Shown here piece by piece: positions 53,569 to 62,157 of a stretch of DNA of 64,000 nt. Below the pieces are notes generated by a model. It saw only the letters and a list, made by a program, of their open reading frames with translations. It was not told the DNA's origin and made no database searches. This DNA is from Duganella sp. Leaf126 (GTDB lineage Bacteria; Pseudomonadota; Gammaproteobacteria; Burkholderiales; Burkholderiaceae_D). Each line of letters starts with the position of its first letter. Positions within the stretch are counted from its first letter, which is position 1. The stretch covers positions 138,444 to 202,443 of the forward strand of contig NZ_LMNW01000034.1 of the NCBI RefSeq assembly GCF_001423125.1, read 5' to 3'. The translations under genes and the position numbers were made by a program.

Positions 53569-54916
53569 CAAGCACCCGTTCGACCACGGCAAGCGGCCGG
53601 CGCCCGTGCTCGAACCGCTGGCGGCAGCCGATTCGATCACCCACGCGGCCGGCCACAAGAACATGCAGCAGCTGATCCAGCTGCGCTGGATCGCCGTGAT
53701 CGGGCAGATGGCCACCATCGCGGTGGCCTCGATGCTGCTCGACGTGCAGCTGCCGATGCCGGCCATGCTCAATGTGCTGGCCTGCCTGATCGCCTTCAAC
53801 ATCGCCAGCATCCTGCGCTGGCAGGAAAACCAGGTCGTCTCCAACAGCGAGCTGCTGCTGGCCCTGACCGTCGACGTGGCCAGCCTGACCGCGCAGCTGT
53901 ATCTGTCGGGCGGCGCCACCAATCCCTTCGTGTTCCTGTACCTGCTGCACGTGATCCTCGGCGCGGTGCTGCTGGAAGCCTGGTCCACCTGGACCATCGC
54001 CGGCGTGACCGGCCTGTGCATTGCCGGACTCGCGCTGTTCTCGGAACCGCTGCGCCTGCCGCTGGACCAGGAACGCGGCATCATGAGCCTGTATGTCCAG
54101 GGCATGCTGCTGTGCTTTATCATCGATGCCGCGCTGCTGGTGGTGTTCGTCAACCGCATCATGCGCAATATGCGCACCACGGCCAGCAAGCTGGCCGACC
54201 TGCGCCAGCGCGCGGCCGAGGAGGAACATATCGTGCGCATGGGGCTGCTGGCTTCGGGCGCAGCGCATGAGCTGGGTACGCCGCTGGCCACGCTGGCCGT
54301 GATCCTCGGCGACTGGAAGCATATGCCCGAGTTCAAGGGCAACCCGGAGCTGCTGGAGGAGATCGCCGAAATGCAGACCCAGCTCCAGCGCTGCAAGACC
54401 ATCGTCAGCGGCATCCTGTTGTCGGCCGGCGAGGCGCGCGGCGAATCGTCGGAAGCGACCACGCTCGATGTTTTCCTCGACGCACTGGTGGCCGAATGGC
54501 GCGTGGGCCGGCCGGTGCAGCTGTTCGAGTTCGACAACCGGGTCGAAGCCGATCTGCCGGTGGTGGCCGATTCGACGGTCAAGCAGATGATCAGCAACCT
54601 GCTCGACAATGCGCTGGAAGCGTCGCCGCGCTGGCTGCGGCTGGAAGCGGCGATCGAGGCGAACGCGCTGGTGCTGACCGTGACCGATGCCGGCGCCGGG
54701 TTCGCGGAGGCGATCCTGGCGCAGTTCGGAAAGCCGTATAATTCGAGCAAAGGGCGGCCCGGCGGCGGCCTCGGGCTGTTCCTGGTGGTGAACGTCGCGC
54801 GCACGCTGGGCGGCACGGTTGCCGCCAGCAACCGCGCACAGGGCGGGGCCGTGGTGCAGGTGCATCTGCCCTTGTCGGCCATCGCCATCCAATCGGAACC
54901 AGCACATGACTACTGA
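53555..54916 (+). CDS. regB: RegB/PrrB-type redox sensor histidine kinase
   Basis: A 453-residue membrane kinase with six helices in the N-terminal half. The quinone-sensing motif GGATNPFVF (about 119-127) is that of RegB/PrrB/ActS. His238 lies in the H-box ASGAAHELGTPLATLA. Cys280 sits 42 residues later (LQRCKTIVSG), close to the spacing of the redox-active Cys of RegB. The ATPase motifs are NLLDNALEAS, DAGAGF and GGGLGLFLVVNVAR. It presumably senses the ubiquinone pool or respiratory flux created by the adjacent bo3 oxidase. The stop overlaps regA by 11 bp. Confidence 0.93.
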   Translation: MAQANKHPFDHGKRPAPVLEPLAAADSITHAAGHKNMQQLIQLRWIAVIGQMATIAVASMLLDVQLPMPAMLNVLACLIAFNIASILRWQENQVVSNSELLLALTVDVASLTAQLYLSGGATNPFVFLYLLHVILGAVLLEAWSTWTIAGVTGLCIAGLALFSEPLRLPLDQERGIMSLYVQGMLLCFIIDAALLVVFVNRIMRNMRTTASKLADLRQRAAEEEHIVRMGLLASGAAHELGTPLATLAVILGDWKHMPEFKGNPELLEEIAEMQTQLQRCKTIVSGILLSAGEARGESSEATTLDVFLDALVAEWRVGRPVQLFEFDNRVEADLPVVADSTVKQMISNLLDNALEASPRWLRLEAAIEANALVLTVTDAGAGFAEAILAQFGKPYNSSKGRPGGGLGLFLVVNVARTLGGTVAASNRAQGGAVVQVHLPLSAIAIQSEPAHDY

Positions 54917-55487
54917 GCAAGACCTCGATGAACGACTGCTGGATGAAGGCATCCGCAATGAACGCACGCTGCTGCTGGTCGAAGACGACGCCGCCTTCGC
55001 CCGCACGCTGGGCCGCTCGTTCGAACGGCGCGGCTACCGCGTGCTGTTCGCTGAAAACGTCGACGAAGCCAGCGCGGCGCTGATCGACCATTCGCCCGGC
55101 TACGCGGTGGTGGACCTGAAACTGAAGGGCAATTCATCGGGCCTGGCCTGCGTGCAGATGCTGCACCAGCACGATCCCGACATGCTGATCGTGGTGCTGA
55201 CCGGGTTTGCCAGCATCAATACGGCAGTCGAAGCGATCAAGCTCGGCGCCTGCCAGTACCTGGCCAAGCCGTCCAACACCGACGACATCGAAGCCGCGTT
55301 CGAACACGTGGCCGGCGCCGCCGAACTGGAACTGACCAGCCGCGCCACGTCGGTCAAGACGCTGGAATGGGAACACATCCACGCGGTGCTGGCCGAAACC
55401 GACTTCAACATCTCGGAAGCCGCCCGCCGCCTCGGCATGCACCGGCGCACGCTGGCCCGCAAGCTCGAAAAGCAGCGCGTCAAATAA
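54906..55487 (+). CDS. regA: RegA/PrrA-type response regulator
   Basis: A 193-residue two-domain regulator: a receiver with Asp70 in VVDLKLKG, Thr and Lys signature residues (VVLTGFAS, LAKPSN), and a Fis-type HTH at the C terminus (NISEAARRLGMHRRTLARKL). This is the PrrA/RegA/ActR architecture that controls respiration, carbon and nitrogen fixation genes in response to redox. The ATG lies within the end of regB, so the pair is coupled. A likely target is the upstream cyo promoter. Confidence 0.93.
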   Translation: MTTEQDLDERLLDEGIRNERTLLLVEDDAAFARTLGRSFERRGYRVLFAENVDEASAALIDHSPGYAVVDLKLKGNSSGLACVQMLHQHDPDMLIVVLTGFASINTAVEAIKLGACQYLAKPSNTDDIEAAFEHVAGAAELELTSRATSVKTLEWEHIHAVLAETDFNISEAARRLGMHRRTLARKLEKQRVK

Positions 55488-55657
55488 ACGGGTGCCCGCC
55501 AGCCCCGGGGCAGATCCGGCAGGGCAGCTCAGGTATTCGGACATTGTCGAACTTGTTCACGCGGTTGGTCATCCGAGCGACGAGCGCGTGGCCGAACGTC
55601 GGACCTGACACTCGCCCCCCAAGTTAAGCGAAAAATGTGGACGTTGTCAGCCTGAAA

Positions 55658-55747
55658 ACGTCGTCCCTGCGCAGGCGGGGACCCAATTCGGCTGACATGT
55701 CGACGCCTCTCGCAGAACTTGGGTACCCGCCTTCGCGGGTACGACGT
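55658..55747. repeat. REPIN-like pair of inverted palindromes
   Basis: In the 312-bp gap between convergent regA and the giant kinase, ACGTCG plus GTCCCTGC-GCAG-GCGGGGAC (55663-55682) faces GTACCCGC-CTTC-GCGGGTAC (55723-55742) plus GACGT. The flanks CCCAATTC and GAACTTGGG also pair. The layout equals that of the element at 244-320. The rest of 55488-55799 shows no ORF and no other structure I can name. Confidence 0.7.
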
Positions 55748-55799
55748 ATAGGAAGACGGTAACTTAACGGCATCACGATCCGACCCGCACTGCAGCGGT

Positions 55800-58700
55800 T
55801 CAGGCAAGCGCCCGCAGCAGGGTGCCGAGGCTGTGGTTGAAGGCGGCGAGCAGCGCTTGCGGGTCCTGGTGTTCGGTGCGCAGGCGGTCTTCGAGCGCGG
55901 TGGCGGCTTCCTGCAGTTCGGTGGCGGACAGGTTGGCGGCGGCGCCTTTGACCTTGTGCACCATGTCGGCTGCCGCCAGCCAGCGCTCTTCCTCGATCGC
56001 CTGTGCGATCAGCTGTGGCGATTGCCCGAAGTCGCTGGCGAACATGGTCAGCAGGCGTTTGAGCAGGGGCAGGTTGCCGCCCAGGCGCGCCAGCGCGGCA
56101 GCGGTGTCGATGCCGGGGATGTCCGGCGCTGCCGGCAGTGCGCTGCCGGCCTGGGCGGGCTCGGCTGACGTGGCCGGCTTGGCTGCGGATGCCATGGTTG
56201 CCGGCGCGACGGCAAACTGTGCGGCCAGGGACCTGTCCGCGCTGTCGGCACGGTGTGCGCTGTCCGCGCCGGTGTCCGTGTCAGCCAGCGCCGACAGATC
56301 GGCCAGCACGCTCTCCTGCTGGCGGGCGGGCAGCCCGGCGCGCTCGCGGATGACCGGTGTGGTCTGGTCCGGCGCCACCCAGGCCGCCAGCACCGTGTAG
56401 AGCGTGTCCGGGTTGATCGGCTTGGTCACGTAATCGTTCATGTCCATGTTCAGGCAGCGTTCGCGGTAACCGGCCACCGCGTGGGCGGTCATCGCGATGA
56501 TGGGCAGCGCAGCGTGCCGCTCGTCGGCGCGGATCAGGGCAGTGGCCTGGTAGCCGTCCATGTCCGGCATCTGGATGTCCATCAGCACTGCGTCGTATTT
56601 GCGCTCGTTGACCATGCGCGCGGCTTCGTCGCCGCTGCTCGCCAGGTCCGACCGCACGCCCGCCCGTTGCAGGATTTCGCTGGCCACCTGCAGGTTGATG
56701 TTGTTGTCGTCGACCACCAGCACGTGGGCGCCCCGGATGCGCTGGATGGCGAACGACGGCGGCGGCGCCAGCTTGGCGGCCGATGGCGCAACGACCAGAC
56801 CCAGCGCCGACAGCACCGCGCTGCGCAGCAGGTGCGGGTTGACCGGCTTGTCGATAAAGGCGGTGGTGCGCAGGATGTCGGCCTGTTTGAAACGGTGTTC
56901 GCGCGCGTAGGCGCTGATCATCAGCACGGCCGGCACGCCTGCCAGCTCGTCGTCGTCCGCGATGCGCTGCAGCGTTTCGATGCCGTCGATGTCCGGCATC
57001 TCGGCGTCGATCAGCAGCACGTCACAGGCGTCGAGCTGCATCGCTGCCACGGCGGCAGCGCCGGAGGTCACTGCCGCCACCTTGAAGCCCATGGCCGCCA
57101 GCCTGGTCTTGAGCATGTGGCGCACCGACAGGTTGTCATCCGCGATCAGGATGCGCTTGCCCTGAGCGCCCGCCGGCACCGGCGCCAGGTGCGCGATCTG
57201 CACCGGCGCCAGCTGCATCTGCACCGTGAAGCTGAAGCTGCTGCCCATGTTCGGCTCGCTGTCCACCTCGATCACGCCGCCCATCTTGCGCACCAGCTGC
57301 TGCGAGATTGCCAGGCCCAGGCCGGTGCCGCCGTACAGGCGGGTGGTGCTGGCGTCGGCCTGGGCAAACGCCTGGAACAGGCGCGACTGCTGCTCGGGAC
57401 TGATGCCCAGGCCGCTGTCTTCGACCGCAAAGCGCAGCGCCACCATGCCCGGCGCGGTAGCCGCATCGGCTGCCGCCCGGGCGCGCTCGACCCGCACTTC
57501 GATCTGCCCGCTGGCCGTGAACTTCAGCGCATTGCCGACCAGGTTGACCAGCACCTGGCTCAGGCGCAGCGGATCGCCGAGCAGGCTCGATGGCACATCG
57601 GGCGTGGTCCAGATCACCAGTTCGAGCCCCCGTTCGGCTGCGCGCCAGGCAAACAGGTCGGCCAGCTGGTTGAGCGTATCGAGCAGGTCGAACGGCAGTG
57701 CTTCGAGTTCCAGCTTGCCCGATTCGATCTTGGAAAAATCGAGCACGTCGTTGATGATGTCGAGCAGGCTCTGGCCCGCGCGCCCGATCTTGCGGAAGTA
57801 GTCGAGCGGCTGCGGGCCGAGGTCGAGCTGCGTGCCCAGGCCGGCGAAGCCGAGGATGGCATTCATCGGCGTGCGGATTTCGTGGCTGATATTGGCCAGG
57901 AATTCGCTTTTGGCGCGGGTGGCCGCTTCGGCTTTTACGCGCGCCCGCTCGATGGCGCGCATCGCCCGCGCCTTCTGATAGGCGGAGACGATCGGCTCCT
58001 TGAGACCCTTGAGCAGCTCGATGTCGCCGGCCTCGAACGCCGCCCGGTACTGGAAGCTCTCCAGCACCAGGTAGCCCTCCACCTGGCCGTCGATCACGAT
58101 GCGCACCGTCAGCAGCGCCTGGGCTTCGTCGGGCAGCGCCTGCCGTTGCCGGATCTCGAAGATGTCGGGCGCGATCTCGGCGGCGGCCGGGGCGTAGCGC
58201 GCCTCGGCCTGGCGCAGTTCGATCCGGTAACTGTCGTCAGCGACATCGATCCTGCCCCAGGCCGCGCGCAGGGCCAGCAGGTCGCTGCCTTCTTCGCGCA
58301 CCAGCGCCAGGGCCGAGTCGACGCCCTCGATGGCGGTCGACTCCTGCAGGATGGTCTGCAGCAGGGCGTCGAAGTCGAGCTGCTCGTTGATCGAACGGAC
58401 GATGGTATTGAGCCGTTCCAGGTGCCGGGTGCGCGAGTACACGAGCGCCTGCAGCGTCTCGCCCTTGAGGCGCAACTGCTGGACGCGCCAGCGCAGCAGC
58501 AGCCAGGCCAGCAGGCAGCTGATTGCGCCGTAGGCGAGCCATGCCCACCAGGTCTGGTGCCATGGCGGCAGCGCGGTGACCTGCATCGTCAGTTCCTCGC
58601 TGCTCCAGGCGCCGTCGCGGTTGCTGCCGCGCATGCGCAGCACATAGTCGCCCGCCGGCAGGTGCGTATAGCTGGCGATGCGCCGGCTCGCATCGCCCTC

Positions 58701-61001
58701 GATCCAGGCGTGGTCGAAACCTTCGAGCAGGTAGGCGTAGCGGTTGCGCTGGGGCGCCGAGTAATCGAGGGCGGCCAGTTCGACATCGAAGCCCTGGCTG
58801 TCGGCGCGCAGGCGGATGGCGGGCGCACCGCCGGCATTGAGTTCGGCGGCGGTCAGCTGCTGCTGGTCGATGCGCACGGCGCTCATCACCACCGGCGGAC
58901 GATAATTCCTCTCGGCCAGCGCTTCCGGATAGATCACCGCCATGCCGTTGGCCGAACCGAAGATCAGGTCGCGGTCGATGGTGACGGTGCTGGCGTTGGG
59001 ATAAAAGGTGCGGAAGGCCAGCCCGTCGGCGCGCGTGAGCACACGCACCTTGAATGTGGTGGCATCGATGACCACGATGCTGTCGCCGGTGGCGGCCCAG
59101 ACCCGGCCTGCCGTATCCGCCTGCAGACTCATCACGGCCCCGGTGGCCTGGCCCGGCGCGCCGGCATTGGCCAGTACCGGCGTGAACACCGGCTTGCCGC
59201 CGGCATCGCGCCCGGTCATGACGCAGATGCCGCCGCTTTCCATGCCGACCCACAGGCGCCCGCGGCCGTCGAACACCAGCGCGCTGACGGCCGGTTCCGA
59301 CAGGGCCCCGGCCAGGTGCGGGGCAGCGACGATATGCTCGACGGCGCCGGTGTCGGGATCGATGCGGTTCAAGCCGTTGCGGGTGCCCACCCACAGCGCC
59401 CCGTGCGCATCGGCCACCATGTCGCCGATCCGGCTGTCGGTCAGACCACCGTTTTCCGGCGCGCCCTGCACCAGGCGCCGCACGATGCCGGTAGCGCTGT
59501 CGTAGCGCAGCAGGCCGGCCTGCGTGGCCAGCCACAGCCTGCCTTCCTGCGGCACGATGGTCTGGATCACGGGGTAGGGATCGCCATGCTCGAGGGCGAC
59601 GCGGCGCACCTTGCTGCCATGGCCGCTGGTCAGATACAGTCCGCGCTCGGTGCCGATCCAGGCTTCGCCAGGCGTGGCCTCGGCCAGTGCCAGGATCAGG
59701 CGGTTGGGCAGCGCGGTATCGGGCTGCTGCGGATCGGGACGCAGCAGGGCGCGCCGACGGCCGTCCGGGTCCACCAGGTCCAGGCCGCGATCGGCCAGCG
59801 CGATCCAGACATCGTTGTGGATGTCGGTCAGCAGCGCGGTCACGCCGGCTTCGAGCTGGCCCACGGCGCCGAACAGCGAATCGATCGCTTCCGTCTGTGG
59901 ATCGTAGGTGTCCACCCCGCGTTCGGTGGCCACCCAGATCATGCCGCTGCGGTCGCGCAGCATGGCTGTCGTGCGGTCGTGACCGAGGCTGGCCTGGACC
60001 GCTGGCTGATGCACGATGCGGATACTGGCGCGCTGGTCGGTGCGGTACTCGACGATGCCGTTGCCATAGGTGGTGGCCCACCAGCGCCCCGGCGCGATCT
60101 CCAGCAAGGCGGACACCGGATACGCGTCCAGGCCGGAGACGCCGGCCGGCTGGACCAGGGTGGCGGCAGCACCTTGCCGGTCCACCACGCCGAGGCCGCT
60201 GCGGGCGGTGCCGAACGCAATGACGCCCCGGCGGTTTTCGCCCAGCGCCAGCACGGCGTCCTGCCACACCCCGAGGCCGGCGAGCGCCACCGGCACCTGG
60301 ACGATGGCGCCCCCCGGCGCCAGGCGCGCCAGGCCGCGCGCGGTGCCGATCCACAGCGTGCCGGCGCTGTCGGTCAGCAGGGCGCGGATGTCGCTGTCCG
60401 GCAGGCCGGCCGTGTTCTCGCGCGTGTAGCTGCGCACCGTGTTCGTGGCAGTGTCGTAGAACTTCAGTGCAGTGCGGGTGCCGATCCACAGGTTGCCGCG
60501 ACCGTCGCCGGCGATCGTGTTGACGGCGTCGCGCTCGAGTCCCGCGCCGGCACGCACGAAGGTATCGGTGCGCCGGTCGAACATGGCCAGGCCGGCGCCT
60601 GTCCCGATCCACAGGCGACCCTGCTGGTCGGTGTGCAGCGCAGCGATGGCGTCGGCCGGGAGCGAACCGGCATCGCCGGGCGCGTGGGAAAAATGCATGA
60701 AGCGGTAACCGTTCCAGCGCGCCAGGCCGTTGCGGGTGCCGACCCAGATATAACCGTCGCCATCCTGGGCCAGCGCCGTGGCCACCGCGCCCGGCAGACC
60801 CTGCTCCAGCCCCAGGTGCTCGAACAGCGGCGTGGCCAGGTTGTCCCAGCGCTCCGGATTGGCATGTGCCGGCCCCGCGTACCAGGCCAGCAGCGCCGCC
60901 AGCAGCATGGCGGCGCGGACAAGCGCGCGCGCCCACCGCCGTGGCGTGGCGGTGGGGCCGGTCGGCAGTGATCCGGGCTGGAAAATCAACAGAGCAGACA
61001 C
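55800..61001 (-). CDS. Giant hybrid histidine kinase with two-component propeller sensor
   Basis: A 1733-residue one-protein phosphorelay. There is a signal or anchor region (about 24-48), then a periplasmic two-bladed propeller sensor made of repeats like GYIWVGTRNGLARW, GRLWIGTGAGLAMF, GNLWIGTRTALKFY (about 70-730). A Y_Y_Y domain (YAYLLEGFDHAWI), a membrane helix near 815-835 (WWAWLAYGAISCLLAWLLL) and a GAF-like domain follow. HisKA has His1040 (ISHEIRTPMN) with an HATPase. Two receivers follow (Asp1332, Asp1475) and an Hpt with His1682 (MVHKVKGAAANL). The linker before the Hpt is low-complexity. The start is GTG 61001 or the TTG four codons later, which has better spacing from GAGGAG. Such sensors often detect extracellular polymers or sugars. 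Confidence 0.92.
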   Translation of the reverse strand: MSALLIFQPGSLPTGPTATPRRWARALVRAAMLLAALLAWYAGPAHANPERWDNLATPLFEHLGLEQGLPGAVATALAQDGDGYIWVGTRNGLARWNGYRFMHFSHAPGDAGSLPADAIAALHTDQQGRLWIGTGAGLAMFDRRTDTFVRAGAGLERDAVNTIAGDGRGNLWIGTRTALKFYDTATNTVRSYTRENTAGLPDSDIRALLTDSAGTLWIGTARGLARLAPGGAIVQVPVALAGLGVWQDAVLALGENRRGVIAFGTARSGLGVVDRQGAAATLVQPAGVSGLDAYPVSALLEIAPGRWWATTYGNGIVEYRTDQRASIRIVHQPAVQASLGHDRTTAMLRDRSGMIWVATERGVDTYDPQTEAIDSLFGAVGQLEAGVTALLTDIHNDVWIALADRGLDLVDPDGRRRALLRPDPQQPDTALPNRLILALAEATPGEAWIGTERGLYLTSGHGSKVRRVALEHGDPYPVIQTIVPQEGRLWLATQAGLLRYDSATGIVRRLVQGAPENGGLTDSRIGDMVADAHGALWVGTRNGLNRIDPDTGAVEHIVAAPHLAGALSEPAVSALVFDGRGRLWVGMESGGICVMTGRDAGGKPVFTPVLANAGAPGQATGAVMSLQADTAGRVWAATGDSIVVIDATTFKVRVLTRADGLAFRTFYPNASTVTIDRDLIFGSANGMAVIYPEALAERNYRPPVVMSAVRIDQQQLTAAELNAGGAPAIRLRADSQGFDVELAALDYSAPQRNRYAYLLEGFDHAWIEGDASRRIASYTHLPAGDYVLRMRGSNRDGAWSSEELTMQVTALPPWHQTWWAWLAYGAISCLLAWLLLRWRVQQLRLKGETLQALVYSRTRHLERLNTIVRSINEQLDFDALLQTILQESTAIEGVDSALALVREEGSDLLALRAAWGRIDVADDSYRIELRQAEARYAPAAAEIAPDIFEIRQRQALPDEAQALLTVRIVIDGQVEGYLVLESFQYRAAFEAGDIELLKGLKEPIVSAYQKARAMRAIERARVKAEAATRAKSEFLANISHEIRTPMNAILGFAGLGTQLDLGPQPLDYFRKIGRAGQSLLDIINDVLDFSKIESGKLELEALPFDLLDTLNQLADLFAWRAAERGLELVIWTTPDVPSSLLGDPLRLSQVLVNLVGNALKFTASGQIEVRVERARAAADAATAPGMVALRFAVEDSGLGISPEQQSRLFQAFAQADASTTRLYGGTGLGLAISQQLVRKMGGVIEVDSEPNMGSSFSFTVQMQLAPVQIAHLAPVPAGAQGKRILIADDNLSVRHMLKTRLAAMGFKVAAVTSGAAAVAAMQLDACDVLLIDAEMPDIDGIETLQRIADDDELAGVPAVLMISAYAREHRFKQADILRTTAFIDKPVNPHLLRSAVLSALGLVVAPSAAKLAPPPSFAIQRIRGAHVLVVDDNNINLQVASEILQRAGVRSDLASSGDEAARMVNERKYDAVLMDIQMPDMDGYQATALIRADERHAALPIIAMTAHAVAGYRERCLNMDMNDYVTKPINPDTLYTVLAAWVAPDQTTPVIRERAGLPARQQESVLADLSALADTDTGADSAHRADSADRSLAAQFAVAPATMASAAKPATSAEPAQAGSALPAAPDIPGIDTAAALARLGGNLPLLKRLLTMFASDFGQSPQLIAQAIEEERWLAAADMVHKVKGAAANLSATELQEAATALEDRLRTEHQDPQALLAAFNHSLGTLLRALA

Positions 61002-61124
61002 TCCTCGTCAGGAAAATCTATTGCTAATAGCATACGGAATACCTTGGGGAAAGTCCACGAGTCCGACCCGATTCGCTGCCGGCCGCTACAATCGCCATCA
61101 CGTTTTACAACACTCGGAGTGACA

Positions 61125-62075
61125 ATGAAACCTGAAGTCCTGGTACTTGCCGCAAGCCCCTCGGCCGCCGTCATGGCGCAACTTGACCAGCATTTCGACT
61201 GCCACCACGCGTGGCGCGTGGCGCCGGACCAGCGCGCGGCCTACGTGGCGCAGGTGGCGCCGGGCGTGCGCGCAGTGCTGACCACCGCCGCCATCGGCGT
61301 CGATCAGCCGCTGCTCGACCAGTTGCCGCAGCTGGAAATGGTGGCCATCAACGGCATCGGTCTCGATGCCGTGCCGCTCGACCTCACGCGCGCCCGGGGA
61401 CTGGCCATCAGCAACACGCCCGGCGTGCTGACCGACGATGTGGCCGACCACGCGCTGACGCTGCTGCTGGCGGCCGCCCGCCGCCTGCCGGCGCTCGATC
61501 GCTACGTGCGCGACGGTGCGTGGGAGTCCGGTGTCGCGCTCAAGCCCACGCGTGCGCTGCGTGGCAAGACCTGCGGCATCTTCGGTTTCGGCCGCATCGG
61601 CCAGGCGGTGGCCGACCGCGCCCGCGCCTTCGGGATGGACACCATGTACTTTCAGCCGCGCCCCATCGACGGCGCGTCCGCACCGCGCGCCGCTTCGCTG
61701 CTGGCCCTGGCGCAGGCCAGCGACTACCTGGTGGTCTGCGCGCCGGCCACGCCTGCGACGCGCCACGCCATCGATGGCGCGATCATGGCCGCACTGGGGC
61801 CTGACGGCACCCTGATCAATATCTCGCGCGGCGCGCTGGTCGATGAATCGGCGCTTGCCAGCGCGCTGCGCGATGGCGCGCTGGGCATGGCGGCGCTCGA
61901 CGTGTTTGCCGACGAACCGCGCGTCCCGGCAGCACTGCGCGCGCTCGACAACGTGATCCTGACGCCGCACGTGGGCAGCCTGACGGTGGAAACACGCCAC
62001 GCCATGGGCCAGCTGGTGGTGGACAACCTGCTCGCGCACTTCAGCGGTGCGCCGCTGATCACCCCGGTCCACTGA
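61125..62075 (+). CDS. D-2-hydroxyacid dehydrogenase (glyoxylate/hydroxypyruvate reductase-like)
   Basis: A 316-residue NAD(P)-dependent dehydrogenase. The Rossmann motif is GIFGFGRIGQAVADRARAFG, the catalytic Arg is in INISRGALVD, Glu in FADEPRVP and His in LTPHVGS. The sequence resembles bacterial hydroxypyruvate/glyoxylate reductases, which would produce glycerate, a substrate for the glycerate kinase at 35988, though the two genes are 24 kb apart. The ATG 61125 follows CGGAGTGA; the upstream extension is non-homologous. It is divergent from the giant kinase. Confidence 0.88.
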   Translation: MKPEVLVLAASPSAAVMAQLDQHFDCHHAWRVAPDQRAAYVAQVAPGVRAVLTTAAIGVDQPLLDQLPQLEMVAINGIGLDAVPLDLTRARGLAISNTPGVLTDDVADHALTLLLAAARRLPALDRYVRDGAWESGVALKPTRALRGKTCGIFGFGRIGQAVADRARAFGMDTMYFQPRPIDGASAPRAASLLALAQASDYLVVCAPATPATRHAIDGAIMAALGPDGTLINISRGALVDESALASALRDGALGMAALDVFADEPRVPAALRALDNVILTPHVGSLTVETRHAMGQLVVDNLLAHFSGAPLITPVH

Positions 62076-62118
62076 CGGGAACGGCGTCATCGGCGCGTCA
62101 TATTCGGCGCCTACCATG

Positions 62119-62154
62119 CATTCCATCGAGTAAATTAAATTGCTTAATGGAATG
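62119..62154 (+). promoter_or_regulatory. Inverted repeat covering the leader of the chemoreceptor gene
   Basis: CATTCCAT and ATGGAATG pair perfectly across a 20-base AT-rich loop, and the right arm ends 3 bases before the ATG at 62158. It could be a regulator site, or an RNA hairpin covering the GGA ribosome-binding sequence. Confidence 0.5.
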
Positions 62155-62157
62155 TAT

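Noticed and set aside
56253-60971. A 1572-codon open frame on the plus strand opposite the giant kinase
   Set aside because: Antisense shadow of a GC-rich gene: composition is Arg/His/Gln/Gly-rich without domains, while the minus frame has clear kinase, receiver and propeller motifs.
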